Notes: generated from the letters alone by a model not told the origin. DNA of 64,000 nucleotides from Prochlorococcus sp. scB243_495D8 (GCA_000634195.1 JFLT01000186.1:62001-126000), one strand, 5' to 3'; shown: positions 43,028 through 49,555, numbered from the stretch's first letter. Program-made: numbers and translations.

Positions 43028-43882
43028 ATGAAAAAACATATATCCCCTATTAATAATTTAAAAAACCTGAATTTAATTATTAATTCTGATACTTATAAAT
43101 TGGCTCACGAAGATATTGGTTTACTTAGCCGAAATGAAATGCGTGGAGTCAGAATGCTTCTTGAAATTACTAAACCAGATTTAATCCTTGAAGAAAATAA
43201 AATTCTTTCAACAATAATTATTTTTGGAGGCGCAAGCATTACAGAAGAAGTAAATATAAAAAAGAGACTTGAAAATATAGAAGAGTTGCTTAAAAAAAAT
43301 CCTAAATCGATACTTTTAAAACGAAATTTAAATAGATTAGAAAATTTGCTTCTTATGAGTCATTACTATCAATCCGCAAGGGAGTTTTCTAAACTTGCTT
43401 CAATTAGTAATCAAAATAAAAACTGTAATTCTCATGTGATTGTGACAGGTGGGGGGCCAGGAATTATGGAAGCTGCTAATAGAGGTGCATTTGAAGCAAA
43501 TTGTAAATCTATAGGGTTAAATATCAGTCTGCCTAATGAACAAATCCCAAATGCTTTTATAACTCCCGGTCTTTGCTTTAAGTTTAATTATTTTGCATTA
43601 AGAAAGATCCATTTTGTCATGCGATCAGTAGCTGCTGTATTTTTCCCTGGAGGTTTTGGAACACTAGATGAATTATTTGAACTATTGACACTTTGTCAAA
43701 CAGGAATGAAAACTAAAATCCCAATCATACTTTTTGGTCAAGATTATTGGAATAAGATAATTAACTTCGAATATCTAGCTGATCTTGGATTAATTGAAGA
43801 TGAACACTTAAATCTTTTTCAATATGCAGACACTGCATCAGAAGCATGGAAAATTATCAAATCATCAAAAAAGTCAGCCTAG
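43028..43882 (+). CDS. LOG family protein (cytokinin phosphoribohydrolase/ppGpp-type fold)
   Basis: A 284-residue protein with the two family motifs: VTGGGPGIMEAANRGAFEAN and FFPGGFGTLDELFELLTL. LOG enzymes cleave nucleoside 5'-monophosphates to base and ribose phosphate; many bacterial members were once called lysine decarboxylases. The N-terminal 80 residues are longer than in minimal LOG proteins (IIFGGASITEEVNIKKRLEN begins the domain). An earlier TTG is possible. A minus-strand terminator overlaps its last codons. Confidence 0.88.
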   Translation: MKKHISPINNLKNLNLIINSDTYKLAHEDIGLLSRNEMRGVRMLLEITKPDLILEENKILSTIIIFGGASITEEVNIKKRLENIEELLKKNPKSILLKRNLNRLENLLLMSHYYQSAREFSKLASISNQNKNCNSHVIVTGGGPGIMEAANRGAFEANCKSIGLNISLPNEQIPNAFITPGLCFKFNYFALRKIHFVMRSVAAVFFPGGFGTLDELFELLTLCQTGMKTKIPIILFGQDYWNKIINFEYLADLGLIEDEHLNLFQYADTASEAWKIIKSSKKSA

Positions 43883-43900
43883 AAAACTACAAGCTGACTT
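43867..43900 (-). terminator. Minus-strand terminator inside the 3' end of the LOG gene
   Basis: A perfect 8-bp stem AAGTCAGC/GCTGACTT with a 14-base loop and T-run on the minus strand. It serves the broken WLDxLIN gene at 43923-44039. The stem core and loop length match the orphan terminator at 31195-31237. Confidence 0.72.
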
Positions 43901-43922
43901 GATAACAAATGTAGAAGAATGA

Positions 43923-44039
43923 TTAATAAGTATTTGATATTTTATTTTTCATGCTTTCAATCTTATTGATTAATTCATCTAACCATTCTGTATTATTTTG
44001 CTCTTGTCATTTATGGCTTTGGCTTTTTTGAGTACTCAT
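43923..44039 (-). pseudogene. WLDxLIN-family micro-gene interrupted by TGA
   Basis: Reading from the ATG gives ten residues (MSTQKSQSHK), then TGA (44009-44007), then in the same frame QEQNNTEWLDELINKIES and MKNKISNTY before TAA. The part after the TGA is strongly like the intact copies at 44839-44946 and 49418-49555, and the MST start is shared with the first. One base change could explain the loss. It still has a terminator. Confidence 0.65.
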
Positions 44040-44260
44040 AAATTTCTTACTTTTATAGTTCATTTAATATATCTTCAGAAATTAAAGGAATCAATAAGCA
44101 AAATTACCAAATCGATTGACAAAACAAGCTTTCGTAGCATTTCATACAAACCTAACCATCACAAATTAACTAAGAAAATCTAAATCTCTTCACTTAAGTA
44201 TTTTCTACGATGTTTTTATTTGAAATTCTGATTTGAATTAGTAAAGGTATAGATGTTTCT

Positions 44261-44368
44261 ATGGAAAAATCATTTCTGAATTTTATTTATTGGATCCTAT
44301 TAAAGTCAGCTGAAAGTTATTACGGAGATTCATTAAAAACAGAAATACCTTATACGCCTTATTTTTAG
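44261..44368 (+). CDS. Micro-protein of the YWxLxxSAES family (35 residues)
   Basis: The ORF (MEKSFLNFIYWILLKSAESY then YGDSLKTEIPYTPYF) is a paralogue of the gene at 39824-39943 and starts with ATG instead of GTG. One amphipathic helix with two aromatics is followed by an acidic, Tyr/Pro-rich end. The function is unknown. Confidence 0.66.
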   Translation: MEKSFLNFIYWILLKSAESYYGDSLKTEIPYTPYF

Positions 44369-44435
44369 TTTTGGTGGACCTTAACTTTTAATATTAGATC
44401 TCTATTTTGAGAGTTATTAGTTTGGAATTAATTTA

Positions 44436-44594
44436 TTAAAAAACACAATATGGGTTACTTATAGATTCACTACAAAATAATTTCTTACGTTGAATTTCTT
44501 TTACTGATTGTGAATAAATTTTAGAGGTAAGGATCGTTCCAAAATTAACTAAAATTATAATTAGAAGAAGTAGCTCAATTGCAAGGTTAGTCAT
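44436..44594 (-). CDS. Single-helix micro-protein with two Cys (52 residues)
   Basis: A GGAGGG lies 6-7 bases before the ATG. The peptide starts MTNLAIELLLLIIILVNFG and continues TILTSKIYSQSVKEIQRKK, LFCSESISNPYCVF. The MTNLxIExL start is like that of the gene at 42165. It is the third gene of the minus-strand micro-cluster that begins at 44946. Confidence 0.6.
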   Translation of the reverse strand: MTNLAIELLLLIIILVNFGTILTSKIYSQSVKEIQRKKLFCSESISNPYCVF

Positions 44595-44671
44595 AAGATT
44601 ACCCTCCTTAAATTTATATAAAAACCATATAACGGCAGAATAGATATTGAATAGAGTTTAAATTCCTATTT

Positions 44672-44836
44672 TTAGCCATCGAGATTCTTTGGTACTGGAC
44701 TAGGCTCACAATTTTCGACGCATTCTTCTAAAGACTTTTCAGAATTACTCTTAATTTCGCAACTACGAAGACAATCATAGAAGGCATACTTGGGATCTAA
44801 TTCATTTTTGAATTGTTTATTTCTAAATGTATTCAT
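44672..44836 (-). CDS. Twin CX3C micro-protein (54 residues)
   Basis: AAAGGGAG precedes the ATG. The peptide has FYDCLRSCEIKSNSEKSLEE followed by CVENCEPSPVPKNLDG: two C-x3-C pairs 13 residues apart, as in the gene at 27688-27846. A small disulfide- or metal-stabilised helical hairpin is plausible. It begins 2 bases after the stop of the upstream WLDxLIN gene. Confidence 0.65.
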   Translation of the reverse strand: MNTFRNKQFKNELDPKYAFYDCLRSCEIKSNSEKSLEECVENCEPSPVPKNLDG

Positions 44837-44838
44837 GA

Positions 44839-44946
44839 TCAAACTCCCTTTGATTTTTTTTCAAGTTGATTAATTAATTTATCCAACCAAAGAGTGTTAT
44901 TGATCTTTTTTATGTTTTTAAAGTATTTCGTTTTGTAAGTACTCAT
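44839..44946 (-). CDS. WLDxLIN-family micro-protein (35 residues)
   Basis: The peptide is MSTYKTKYFKNIKKINNTLW then LDKLINQLEKKSKGV. The NNTxWLDxLIN core is shared with the genes at 43923-44039 (broken) and 49418-49555. It is the first gene of a minus-strand micro-operon, and its last codons (AAAGGGAGT) serve as ribosome binding site of the next gene. Confidence 0.62.
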   Translation of the reverse strand: MSTYKTKYFKNIKKINNTLWLDKLINQLEKKSKGV

Positions 44947-45065
44947 GAAGTAAAACCTCCAATCAGTGGATCTAATTTAAAGCTGATGATTCAAATTTCC
45001 TAGAGCAAAAATACTGATTATGAATATAGTGAAATATTTTAAAAAAGATTAATTTATACTTTGTA

Positions 45066-45107
45066 TTTAGGTATTAAAACTCTTGATTCTTGTACATAAC
45101 CAATACT
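45066..45107 (+). promoter_or_regulatory. Shared 42-bp upstream module, copy 2
   Basis: TTTAGGTATT, six bases, CTTGATT, then TACATAA and TACT: the same order and length as at 42090-42131. It precedes the gene at 45135 by 28 bases. Confidence 0.5.
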
Positions 45108-45134
45108 CAATAACTTCTAAAAAGGGAGTTAAAA

Positions 45135-45305
45135 ATGACTTACGGAAATCTAATTAAAAATAAAATTCAACATGCATTTGGTGGTTTGTTTGATACGTTA
45201 TCAATTGAGAGAAAACTAACTGATGCTCAAATGGAATGTATGCAATTTGGAATTTGTGATTATGCTCCAAGACAAGTTGAGGAAGTTCCCTTTTTTCATT
45301 ATTAA
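45135..45305 (+). CDS. Small protein with two Cys (56 residues)
   Basis: AAAGGGAG precedes the ATG. The peptide is MTYGNLIKNKIQHAFGGLFD then TLSIERKLTDAQMECMQFGI and CDYAPRQVEEVPFFHY. The soluble, amphipathic sequence and good ribosome binding site support a real gene. It is convergent with the next gene. Confidence 0.6.
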   Translation: MTYGNLIKNKIQHAFGGLFDTLSIERKLTDAQMECMQFGICDYAPRQVEEVPFFHY

Positions 45306-45332
45306 TTTGAATTTATTTTAAACGAAGGGCAA

Positions 45333-45647
45333 TTAGCTCCTCCTCACCCAATCAGGAGATCCACTAAACCAGTCAGCAAGATCATCGTTTTTGGGATCGA
45401 AATGGTTTTCAGTTTCTAAACCATCAAGGCCAAGATTTTGGATAAGTCCATTTATTCCGTCAGATTTTTGTTTGCCATATCTCCTTAAGCTGTTAGCTTT
45501 CTTAAGCCATGTCCATATGGTTGAATTGTGTTTTGCAAACTTTTCTACATAAATTCTTTCTTCCAATGCGACAGGTTCATCTAGTGAAATCCTTTTTACA
45601 ATATCCCTAATTTTTAAACGAGTCTTGTTGGTTAAAAACATATTCAT
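45333..45647 (-). CDS. Conserved hypothetical protein (104 residues)
   Basis: A soluble protein: TRLKIRDIVKRISLDEPVAL, then YVEKFAKHNSTIWTWLKKAN and LRRYGKQKSDGINGLIQNLG, ending DDLADWFSGSPDWVRRS. The many Trp residues and mixed helices suggest a compact fold. I believe it recurs in marine picocyanobacteria, but I know no function. Confidence 0.65.
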   Translation of the reverse strand: MNMFLTNKTRLKIRDIVKRISLDEPVALEERIYVEKFAKHNSTIWTWLKKANSLRRYGKQKSDGINGLIQNLGLDGLETENHFDPKNDDLADWFSGSPDWVRRS

Positions 45648-46027
45648 AAAAGAAGTTAATGTTTTATAAAAGTTTTTTTTATGAATGTCTTGTCAATTTT
45701 TATTTCAAGAAAAAGGTTTTTTTAGGAGCTTTTCAAGGACAAATATATTTATTTAAAAACAGGTATATTCAATTGGTAAAATTGACTACTTAATTCGATT
45801 TATATAACTTATATATAAACGAGTTCCACATAAGTTTCTCTACAAAATTTAAGATTTAATTTATAAAATTGAATAAGGAAAATTTACATTAACATTCGAT
45901 TTAAAATAAGAGGAGCTAGCTCCTTATAAAAGATTTAGACAAAAACATAAAAAGTTAAATCAAGTACTGACATATATTTAAAAAATAAATACTATAAGTA
46001 TAAATAATTTTTTAGAAATTCAAATTC
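45648..46027. other. Spacer with a 14-bp palindrome
   Basis: No gene is visible in this AT-rich 380-base stretch. The only clear signal is AGGAGCTAGCTCCT at 45911-45924, a perfect 14-bp palindrome about 105 bases upstream of the exported cupin gene. It could be an operator or a short hairpin. Confidence 0.45.
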
Positions 46028-46453
46028 ATGATCAAAAATTTATTCATCGCATTAGCTTTTGCATTAATGCTTATCAATCCAAGCATTTCCATAGCTGCAG
46101 AATCTCCTGTTGATGTACAAGAAATCTTCACCTCTTCAGAAAACATTGATGGAGATAATTTTAAGTATCCCAAAGGAAAAGCTGAAATGCGTTTGATTAG
46201 AGTAGAAGTTGAAAATGGAGCAACGATACCAATGCACTCTCATCCGGTACCTTTACTGGGTCATATTGAAAGTGGTGAATTAACGCTTGCTGAAAAGACG
46301 GGTATTAGTAAAACCTTTAAGGAGGGGGATTCATTTGTTCTCTCAGCAAATACTCCTGCTCATACAATGGCTAATAGTGGCAATTCTTCAGCAGTTATGT
46401 GGGTTGCTGTAGCTTCAGCAGAAGGTGTACCTACTCTGAATCCTGAAGAATAA
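46028..46453 (+). CDS. Exported cupin-domain protein
   Basis: A signal peptide (KNLFIALAFALMLINPSISI ending AAES) leads into a 115-residue single cupin: MRLIRVEVENGATIPMHSHP carries the H-x-H ligands, then LLGHIESGELTLAEKTG and FKEGDSFVLSANTPAHTMAN with a further His. A periplasmic or lumenal metal-binding cupin is likely. A two-hairpin element lies 8 bases after its stop. Confidence 0.82.
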   Translation: MIKNLFIALAFALMLINPSISIAAESPVDVQEIFTSSENIDGDNFKYPKGKAEMRLIRVEVENGATIPMHSHPVPLLGHIESGELTLAEKTGISKTFKEGDSFVLSANTPAHTMANSGNSSAVMWVAVASAEGVPTLNPEE

Positions 46454-46460
46454 ATCAACC

Positions 46461-46505
46461 TGATTGACGGTCAATCTAAACTAGGGGCAATAAGCTCCTT
46501 TTTTT
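46461..46505 (+). repeat. Two-hairpin RNA element, copy 2
   Basis: Stem GATTGA/TCAATC with triloop CGG, linker TAAACT, stem AGGGGC/GCTCCT with an AATAA loop, then a T-run. Relative to copies 1 and 3 the first stem has U-A in place of U-G, and the second stem has changed bases on both sides, so pairing is kept. It lies between the cupin gene and a broken gene. Confidence 0.75.
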
Positions 46506-46523
46506 ATAACTGCTCAAAATTTT

Positions 46524-46826
46524 ATGAATGTTGTTAGATTTAAATTAAAGTCAGATTATGTAGATAAATATTTTGAAGTAATAGATAAAACAAGTTTTGA
46601 GGGGATGACTCAAAGATATATCGCTAAAACTGGAGATTATGATTACTGTTTTGTTGGGATCTGAAAAAGTGCAGATGCTATTGCAGCTCAAAGACCAGCT
46701 ATGATTGCTCACCTTGATGAGGTTAGAGGATTTATGGAAGAATTGTCTCCTGACCTTGGAGTAACTGATCCCGTTTCAGGAAATATTGTTTCTAAAGTTG
46801 GTTATCATGATTTAGAGTTGATCTAA
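46524..46826 (+). pseudogene. Small ABM-like gene interrupted by TGA
   Basis: The frame MNVVRFKLKSDYVDKYFEVI ... DYDYCFVGI meets TGA at 46662-46664 and then continues in frame KSADAIAAQRPAMIAHLDEV and ends VGYHDLELI. A Trp (TGG) is the usual residue before K-S in such sequences (GxWKS), so a G-to-A change in TGG would explain the stop. The whole resembles a dimeric alpha-beta barrel (ABM-like) protein of 100 residues. It may be a fresh pseudogene, a read-through gene or a sequence error. Confidence 0.65.
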
Positions 46827-46880
46827 ATTTAAAGGAACACAACGCTTGTTTGTGCTAATAAATTTATTAAATAACAACTT

Positions 46881-47600
46881 ATGAAAGGTCAATGGATAAA
46901 TATTTATAGTGGCGATTTACCTTTAAGATCTTGGTGGGTAGATTCTGGAAATGAGTGTGAATATATCTCCATAGTTTTACCAGAGGTATTTGGAATAAAT
47001 AATTGGATAAGAAGTTTTTCTGAAAAATTAGCTGCACAAAATTTACCTGTATTAGCCATCCCCCTTTATGGAAGAACGGCTCCAAATTTGGATTTAGGGT
47101 ACAGCGAAGAGGATTTAAAATTAGGCAGGCATCATAAAAATTTAACTACTTTAAAAAATATTATTGAAGATGTTTCTGCAGCAATAAATTGGGTTAAAGA
47201 AAAATATCCAAAAAAGAAAATCGCTATTATTGGATTTTGTTTTGGGGGGCATGCTGCACTTATTGCATCTTCTTTGAAAGGAATAGATAATTCATTTTGT
47301 TTTTATGGAGCCGGAGTTACAAATCCAAGATCCGATTCTAATTTTGCCCCTATAGTTTTGCTCGAAAAAGTTTCAGGTAATTTAAATTTTATTTGCGGAT
47401 CTGCAGATGATTTGATTCCTTTAAAAGATCGATTAGAAATAAAAAAAATGTTTAAAAAATTTGATCCTTTAGAAGAGAGATTTAGTTATATTGAAATTGA
47501 AGGAGCAGATCATGGCTTTATGTGCGAGGAGAGAGAATCCTTTGATAAAGCGGCATCATTAATAGGTTGGAACTTATTGATTAAAGAATTAATTAATTGA
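46881..47600 (+). CDS. Dienelactone hydrolase family protein
   Basis: A 239-residue alpha/beta hydrolase. The nucleophile motif is GFCFGGHAALIASSL, with Cys as in dienelactone hydrolase. The acid lies in CGSADDLIPLKDRLE and the catalytic His in EGADHGFMCEERESF. The N-terminal region has the usual strand LPVLAIPLYGRTAPNLDLGY. The substrate is unknown. It is the last intact gene before the repeat that bounds the right-hand segment of the island. Confidence 0.85.
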   Translation: MKGQWINIYSGDLPLRSWWVDSGNECEYISIVLPEVFGINNWIRSFSEKLAAQNLPVLAIPLYGRTAPNLDLGYSEEDLKLGRHHKNLTTLKNIIEDVSAAINWVKEKYPKKKIAIIGFCFGGHAALIASSLKGIDNSFCFYGAGVTNPRSDSNFAPIVLLEKVSGNLNFICGSADDLIPLKDRLEIKKMFKKFDPLEERFSYIEIEGADHGFMCEERESFDKAASLIGWNLLIKELIN

Positions 47601-47670
47601 TAATATAAAGCTAATAGTACGAAATTACATTCACGATTAGTTCACGACTTGCAATTTCCTCCAAATTATA

Positions 47671-47728
47671 TGATATGACTGAAATTAATTACTGGCTAAT
47701 GAACCATGTACCAGCTTTATATAACTAG
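47671..47728 (+). pseudogene. Truncated copy of the 5' end of the EVE-domain gene
   Basis: TGATATGACTGAAATTAA, one differing base, then TACTGGCTAATGAA is shared with 51197-51229, 33 bases in all. It encodes MTEINYWLM, and then the frame drifts (NHVPALYN) and stops. The preceding 40 bases are also alignable at the same spacing, including two TTCAC repeats. It is a remnant of an earlier EVE gene copy or the left end of an inserted segment. Confidence 0.75.
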
Positions 47729-47811
47729 GTTTTTTGAAATTTATAAAGTTTTATTCTAGCAAAACTAATAAATATTAAGCATCCATTGAGGTAAAGATTT
47801 AGGATAATTTG

Positions 47812-47859
47812 TGATTGACATTCGATCTAAACTTAGAGGGATAAAACCCTCTTTTTTTT
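47812..47859 (+). repeat. Two-hairpin RNA element, copy 3
   Basis: Stem GATTGA/TCGATC with triloop CAT, linker TAAACTT, stem AGAGGG/CCCTCT with a 6-base loop, then eight T. The T-run ends 1 base before the ATG at 47861, so no ribosome binding site can follow the hairpin. No gene lies immediately upstream on this strand, so it is not simply the terminator of a neighbour. Confidence 0.75.
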
Positions 47860-47860
47860 G

Positions 47861-48034
47861 ATGAGAAACAAATTTAAAAGATCAGCTTTTTTTGATATGT
47901 CTGATGACCTTTTCTATCGAATATCATTAATAGGATTTTTAGTTGTTTTTAGCTCAATGGTATTTTTCCTAACGAAATATAGAGAAAAAAAAGTTAATAA
48001 TATAAGCCAGATTTCCATAACTGAACAAATTTAA
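47861..48034 (+). CDS. Single-helix micro-protein (57 residues)
   Basis: A polar start (MRNKFKRSAFFDMSDDLFYR) leads into a helix (ISLIGFLVVFSSMVFFLTKY) and a polar end. It begins one base after the terminator-like T-run, so translation may depend on what that hairpin does. The function is unknown. Confidence 0.52.
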   Translation: MRNKFKRSAFFDMSDDLFYRISLIGFLVVFSSMVFFLTKYREKKVNNISQISITEQI

Positions 48035-48048
48035 TTTTTAAAGCAGTG

Positions 48049-48405
48049 ATGCAAAGATTTATAATTTCACCGTTATTTGCTTTATCTAAGTTTTTTATAA
48101 ATATTTACGGAATATTTTTAAAGTTTTTTCTTCAATTAAATGGTGGTTATTGGTCGAGAATTGGTTTAGCCGAAAATATTACAGAGGAAAGAATAAAAAA
48201 AAGAAGATTTTATATCCTGCCTTTTTATATTCTTCTAGCTTTATTGTTTGGATTACTATCTGCTCTATATTGGTATTTTGTTATTCTCTATGTGCCACTT
48301 TCAATAGAAAGATATTTAAGTCCATTGAATAACAATATTGCTTTAATAATTGCTTTTGCTACTTTCTTTGGTTGGCTTTATATTCTTTGTAAAACAAACA
48401 AATAA
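48049..48405 (+). CDS. Hypothetical membrane protein (118 residues)
   Basis: A hydrophobic N-terminal helix (ALSKFFINIYGIFLKFFLQL), a short basic loop, then FYILPFYILLALLFGLLSAL and IALIIAFATFFGWLYILCKT. Two to three membrane helices are predicted. A GTG one codon upstream is an alternative start. It follows the previous micro-gene by 14 bases and is probably co-transcribed. Confidence 0.65.
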   Translation: MQRFIISPLFALSKFFINIYGIFLKFFLQLNGGYWSRIGLAENITEERIKKRRFYILPFYILLALLFGLLSALYWYFVILYVPLSIERYLSPLNNNIALIIAFATFFGWLYILCKTNK

Positions 48406-48429
48406 AATGCTTACTGAGAGATGATGTGG

Positions 48430-48791
48430 TCCGCGGATTAAAGATTTAATTAATCATGATTAAATCATTCTTAAGGATTCATGCAAAATATTTGAGACCG
48501 ATTAATTTGTTCATACGACAGTTCTGGTGATCGACACGACCAAGGTTGACCAACTAGATCTTCACTAGTCCCTGGTCAGAAACACCAAGGTAAATTAACT
48601 TAACTAACCTTTACGGAAAGAAAGTTAAATGATCAGAAATTAAACTTTCGGGATTAATTCTGAATTATCTTAAAAATAAAGTCGTTTGTAAAGCATGAAG
48701 ATGTGAGTAATCACTTTTACTTTCAAAACTAATTTCTAAGAAAATTCTTAATCTGATTATTAAATTGATCTCCTTTCTGTCGTCACCATTT
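48430..48791 (+). ncRNA. Candidate long structured RNA
   Basis: No protein frame of interest lies here. Nested stems can be drawn at 48525-48587: TGGTG/CACCA outside, then GACCAAGG/CCCTGGTC (one mismatch), then ACTAG/CTAGT inside. Before it is GATTTAAT/ATTAAATC, and after it TAAC-CTTT/AAAG-GTTA and CAGAAATTAA/TTAATTCTG. A terminator follows at 48792. The density of helices exceeds the surroundings. The strand and ends are uncertain, and it matches no RNA class I can name. Confidence 0.4.
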
Positions 48792-48820
48792 AAAAAAGAC
48801 CTCTAAAAGGGTCTTTTTTT
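48792..48820. terminator. Bidirectional intrinsic terminator
   Basis: GACC/GGTC with flanking A and T runs (AAAAAAGACC ... GGGTCTTTTTTT). It can end the + strand RNA candidate and also the minus-strand pair of genes at 49190-48872. Confidence 0.75.
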
Positions 48821-48871
48821 ATGTCTTAAATTTTATTGATTGACTGTTAATCCACAAATAACTAAATATTT

Positions 48872-49003
48872 TTATCTCGCTCTTTCGCGATCAGTTAATG
48901 CTTTTTCAAAAGTAGAAAAGAAAGTACAAATGCTATTTAATGCAAACAACAAAAAAACTACTGATCTTCCATGTTGATTTAATTGAAGTGATCTTTGAGT
49001 CAT
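48872..49003 (-). CDS. Single-helix micro-protein (43 residues)
   Basis: A polar start (MTQRSLQLNQHGRSVVFLL), a short helix and an end with TFEKALTDRERAR. It lies 4 bases after the stop of the upstream gene, so the two form an operon. The function is unknown. Confidence 0.5.
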   Translation of the reverse strand: MTQRSLQLNQHGRSVVFLLFALNSICTFFSTFEKALTDRERAR

Positions 49004-49007
49004 ACGC

Positions 49008-49190
49008 TTAATAATCTTCGTTGTAATCGGATGGACTACCAGTTAAAGAACAAACAACTGATTCCTCTTTTTTCATTTCTTTTATTTCCATTATTGGTCT
49101 GCCCATTTTCTTAAGAACATCTATATCTTCTTTAGTCTGACAGCGAGCAATTATGTTACCTTTTTGATCAAAGCAACTGTAGTAAGTCAT
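49008..49190 (-). CDS. Small soluble protein with three Cys (60 residues)
   Basis: The sequence is MTYYSCFDQKGNIIARCQTK then EDIDVLKKMGRPIMEIKEMK and VVCSLTGSPSDYNEDY. It looks compact and soluble. It is the first gene of a minus-strand pair ended by the bidirectional terminator. I know no family. Confidence 0.6.
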   Translation of the reverse strand: MTYYSCFDQKGNIIARCQTKEDIDVLKKMGRPIMEIKEMKKEESVVCSLTGSPSDYNEDY

Positions 49191-49314
49191 TTTATTAAAT
49201 GTAATTTAAAGTTTATGGTTGATTTCAGTTTTAGCAATGCAACCGACTCATGACAACCATATTTCTAATTTAGGTCAGCCATAGATTTAAATGACTAAAA
49301 AAACATACCTCTTT

Positions 49315-49392
49315 CCGTACCTAAATGTTCCTCAAACCGCACACATTAGATACGCACTATTTTAGTCAAATCAATTAGAACAAAGATGTAGT
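49315..49392 (+). promoter_or_regulatory. Shared 78-bp upstream module, copy 2
   Basis: It aligns without gaps with 41833-41910, with the blocks CCGTAC, TGTTCCTC, ACCGCACACAT, CAAAT, AATTAGAACA and TGTAGT in the same places. It precedes the WLDxLIN gene at 49418 by 25 bases. Confidence 0.6.
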
Positions 49393-49417
49393 TAAACAAA
49401 TATACAAAGGAGAATTT

Positions 49418-49555
49418 ATGAGTGGAGATTTCGAAACACTTGAAATTAATCAACCAAAAATTAAATATTTAAAACCAGAAGATAATACAAAATGGTTAGA
49501 TAAATTAATTAATAATATTGAGGACATGAAGAAGAAGATATCAAAAGATTCTTAG
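49418..49555 (+). CDS. WLDxLIN-family micro-protein (45 residues)
   Basis: AAAGGAG precedes the ATG. The peptide starts MSGDFETLEINQPKIKYLK, then EDNTKWLDKLINNIEDMK and KKISKDS. The NTxWLDxLINxIExMKxKIS core is shared with 43923-44039 and, in part, 44839-44946. The function is unknown. Confidence 0.64.
   Translation: MSGDFETLEINQPKIKYLKPEDNTKWLDKLINNIEDMKKKISKDS

Noticed and set aside
43998..44183. A 61-codon plus-strand frame opposite the broken WLDxLIN gene
   Set aside because: Its first half is the reverse of the minus-strand gene remnant, which is supported by two paralogues; it lacks a good start and a family.
43923..46826. TGA recoded as Trp or selenocysteine
   Set aside because: All other genes here use TGA freely as a stop and no SECIS-like hairpin follows the two internal TGA codons; mutation or sequence error is simpler.
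48430..48820. tmRNA, RNase P RNA or 6S RNA
   Set aside because: I looked for a T-arm (GGTTCGAATCC), an alanine-tRNA-like end, the GAGGAAAGTCC block of RNase P and a long closed stem of 6S; none is present.
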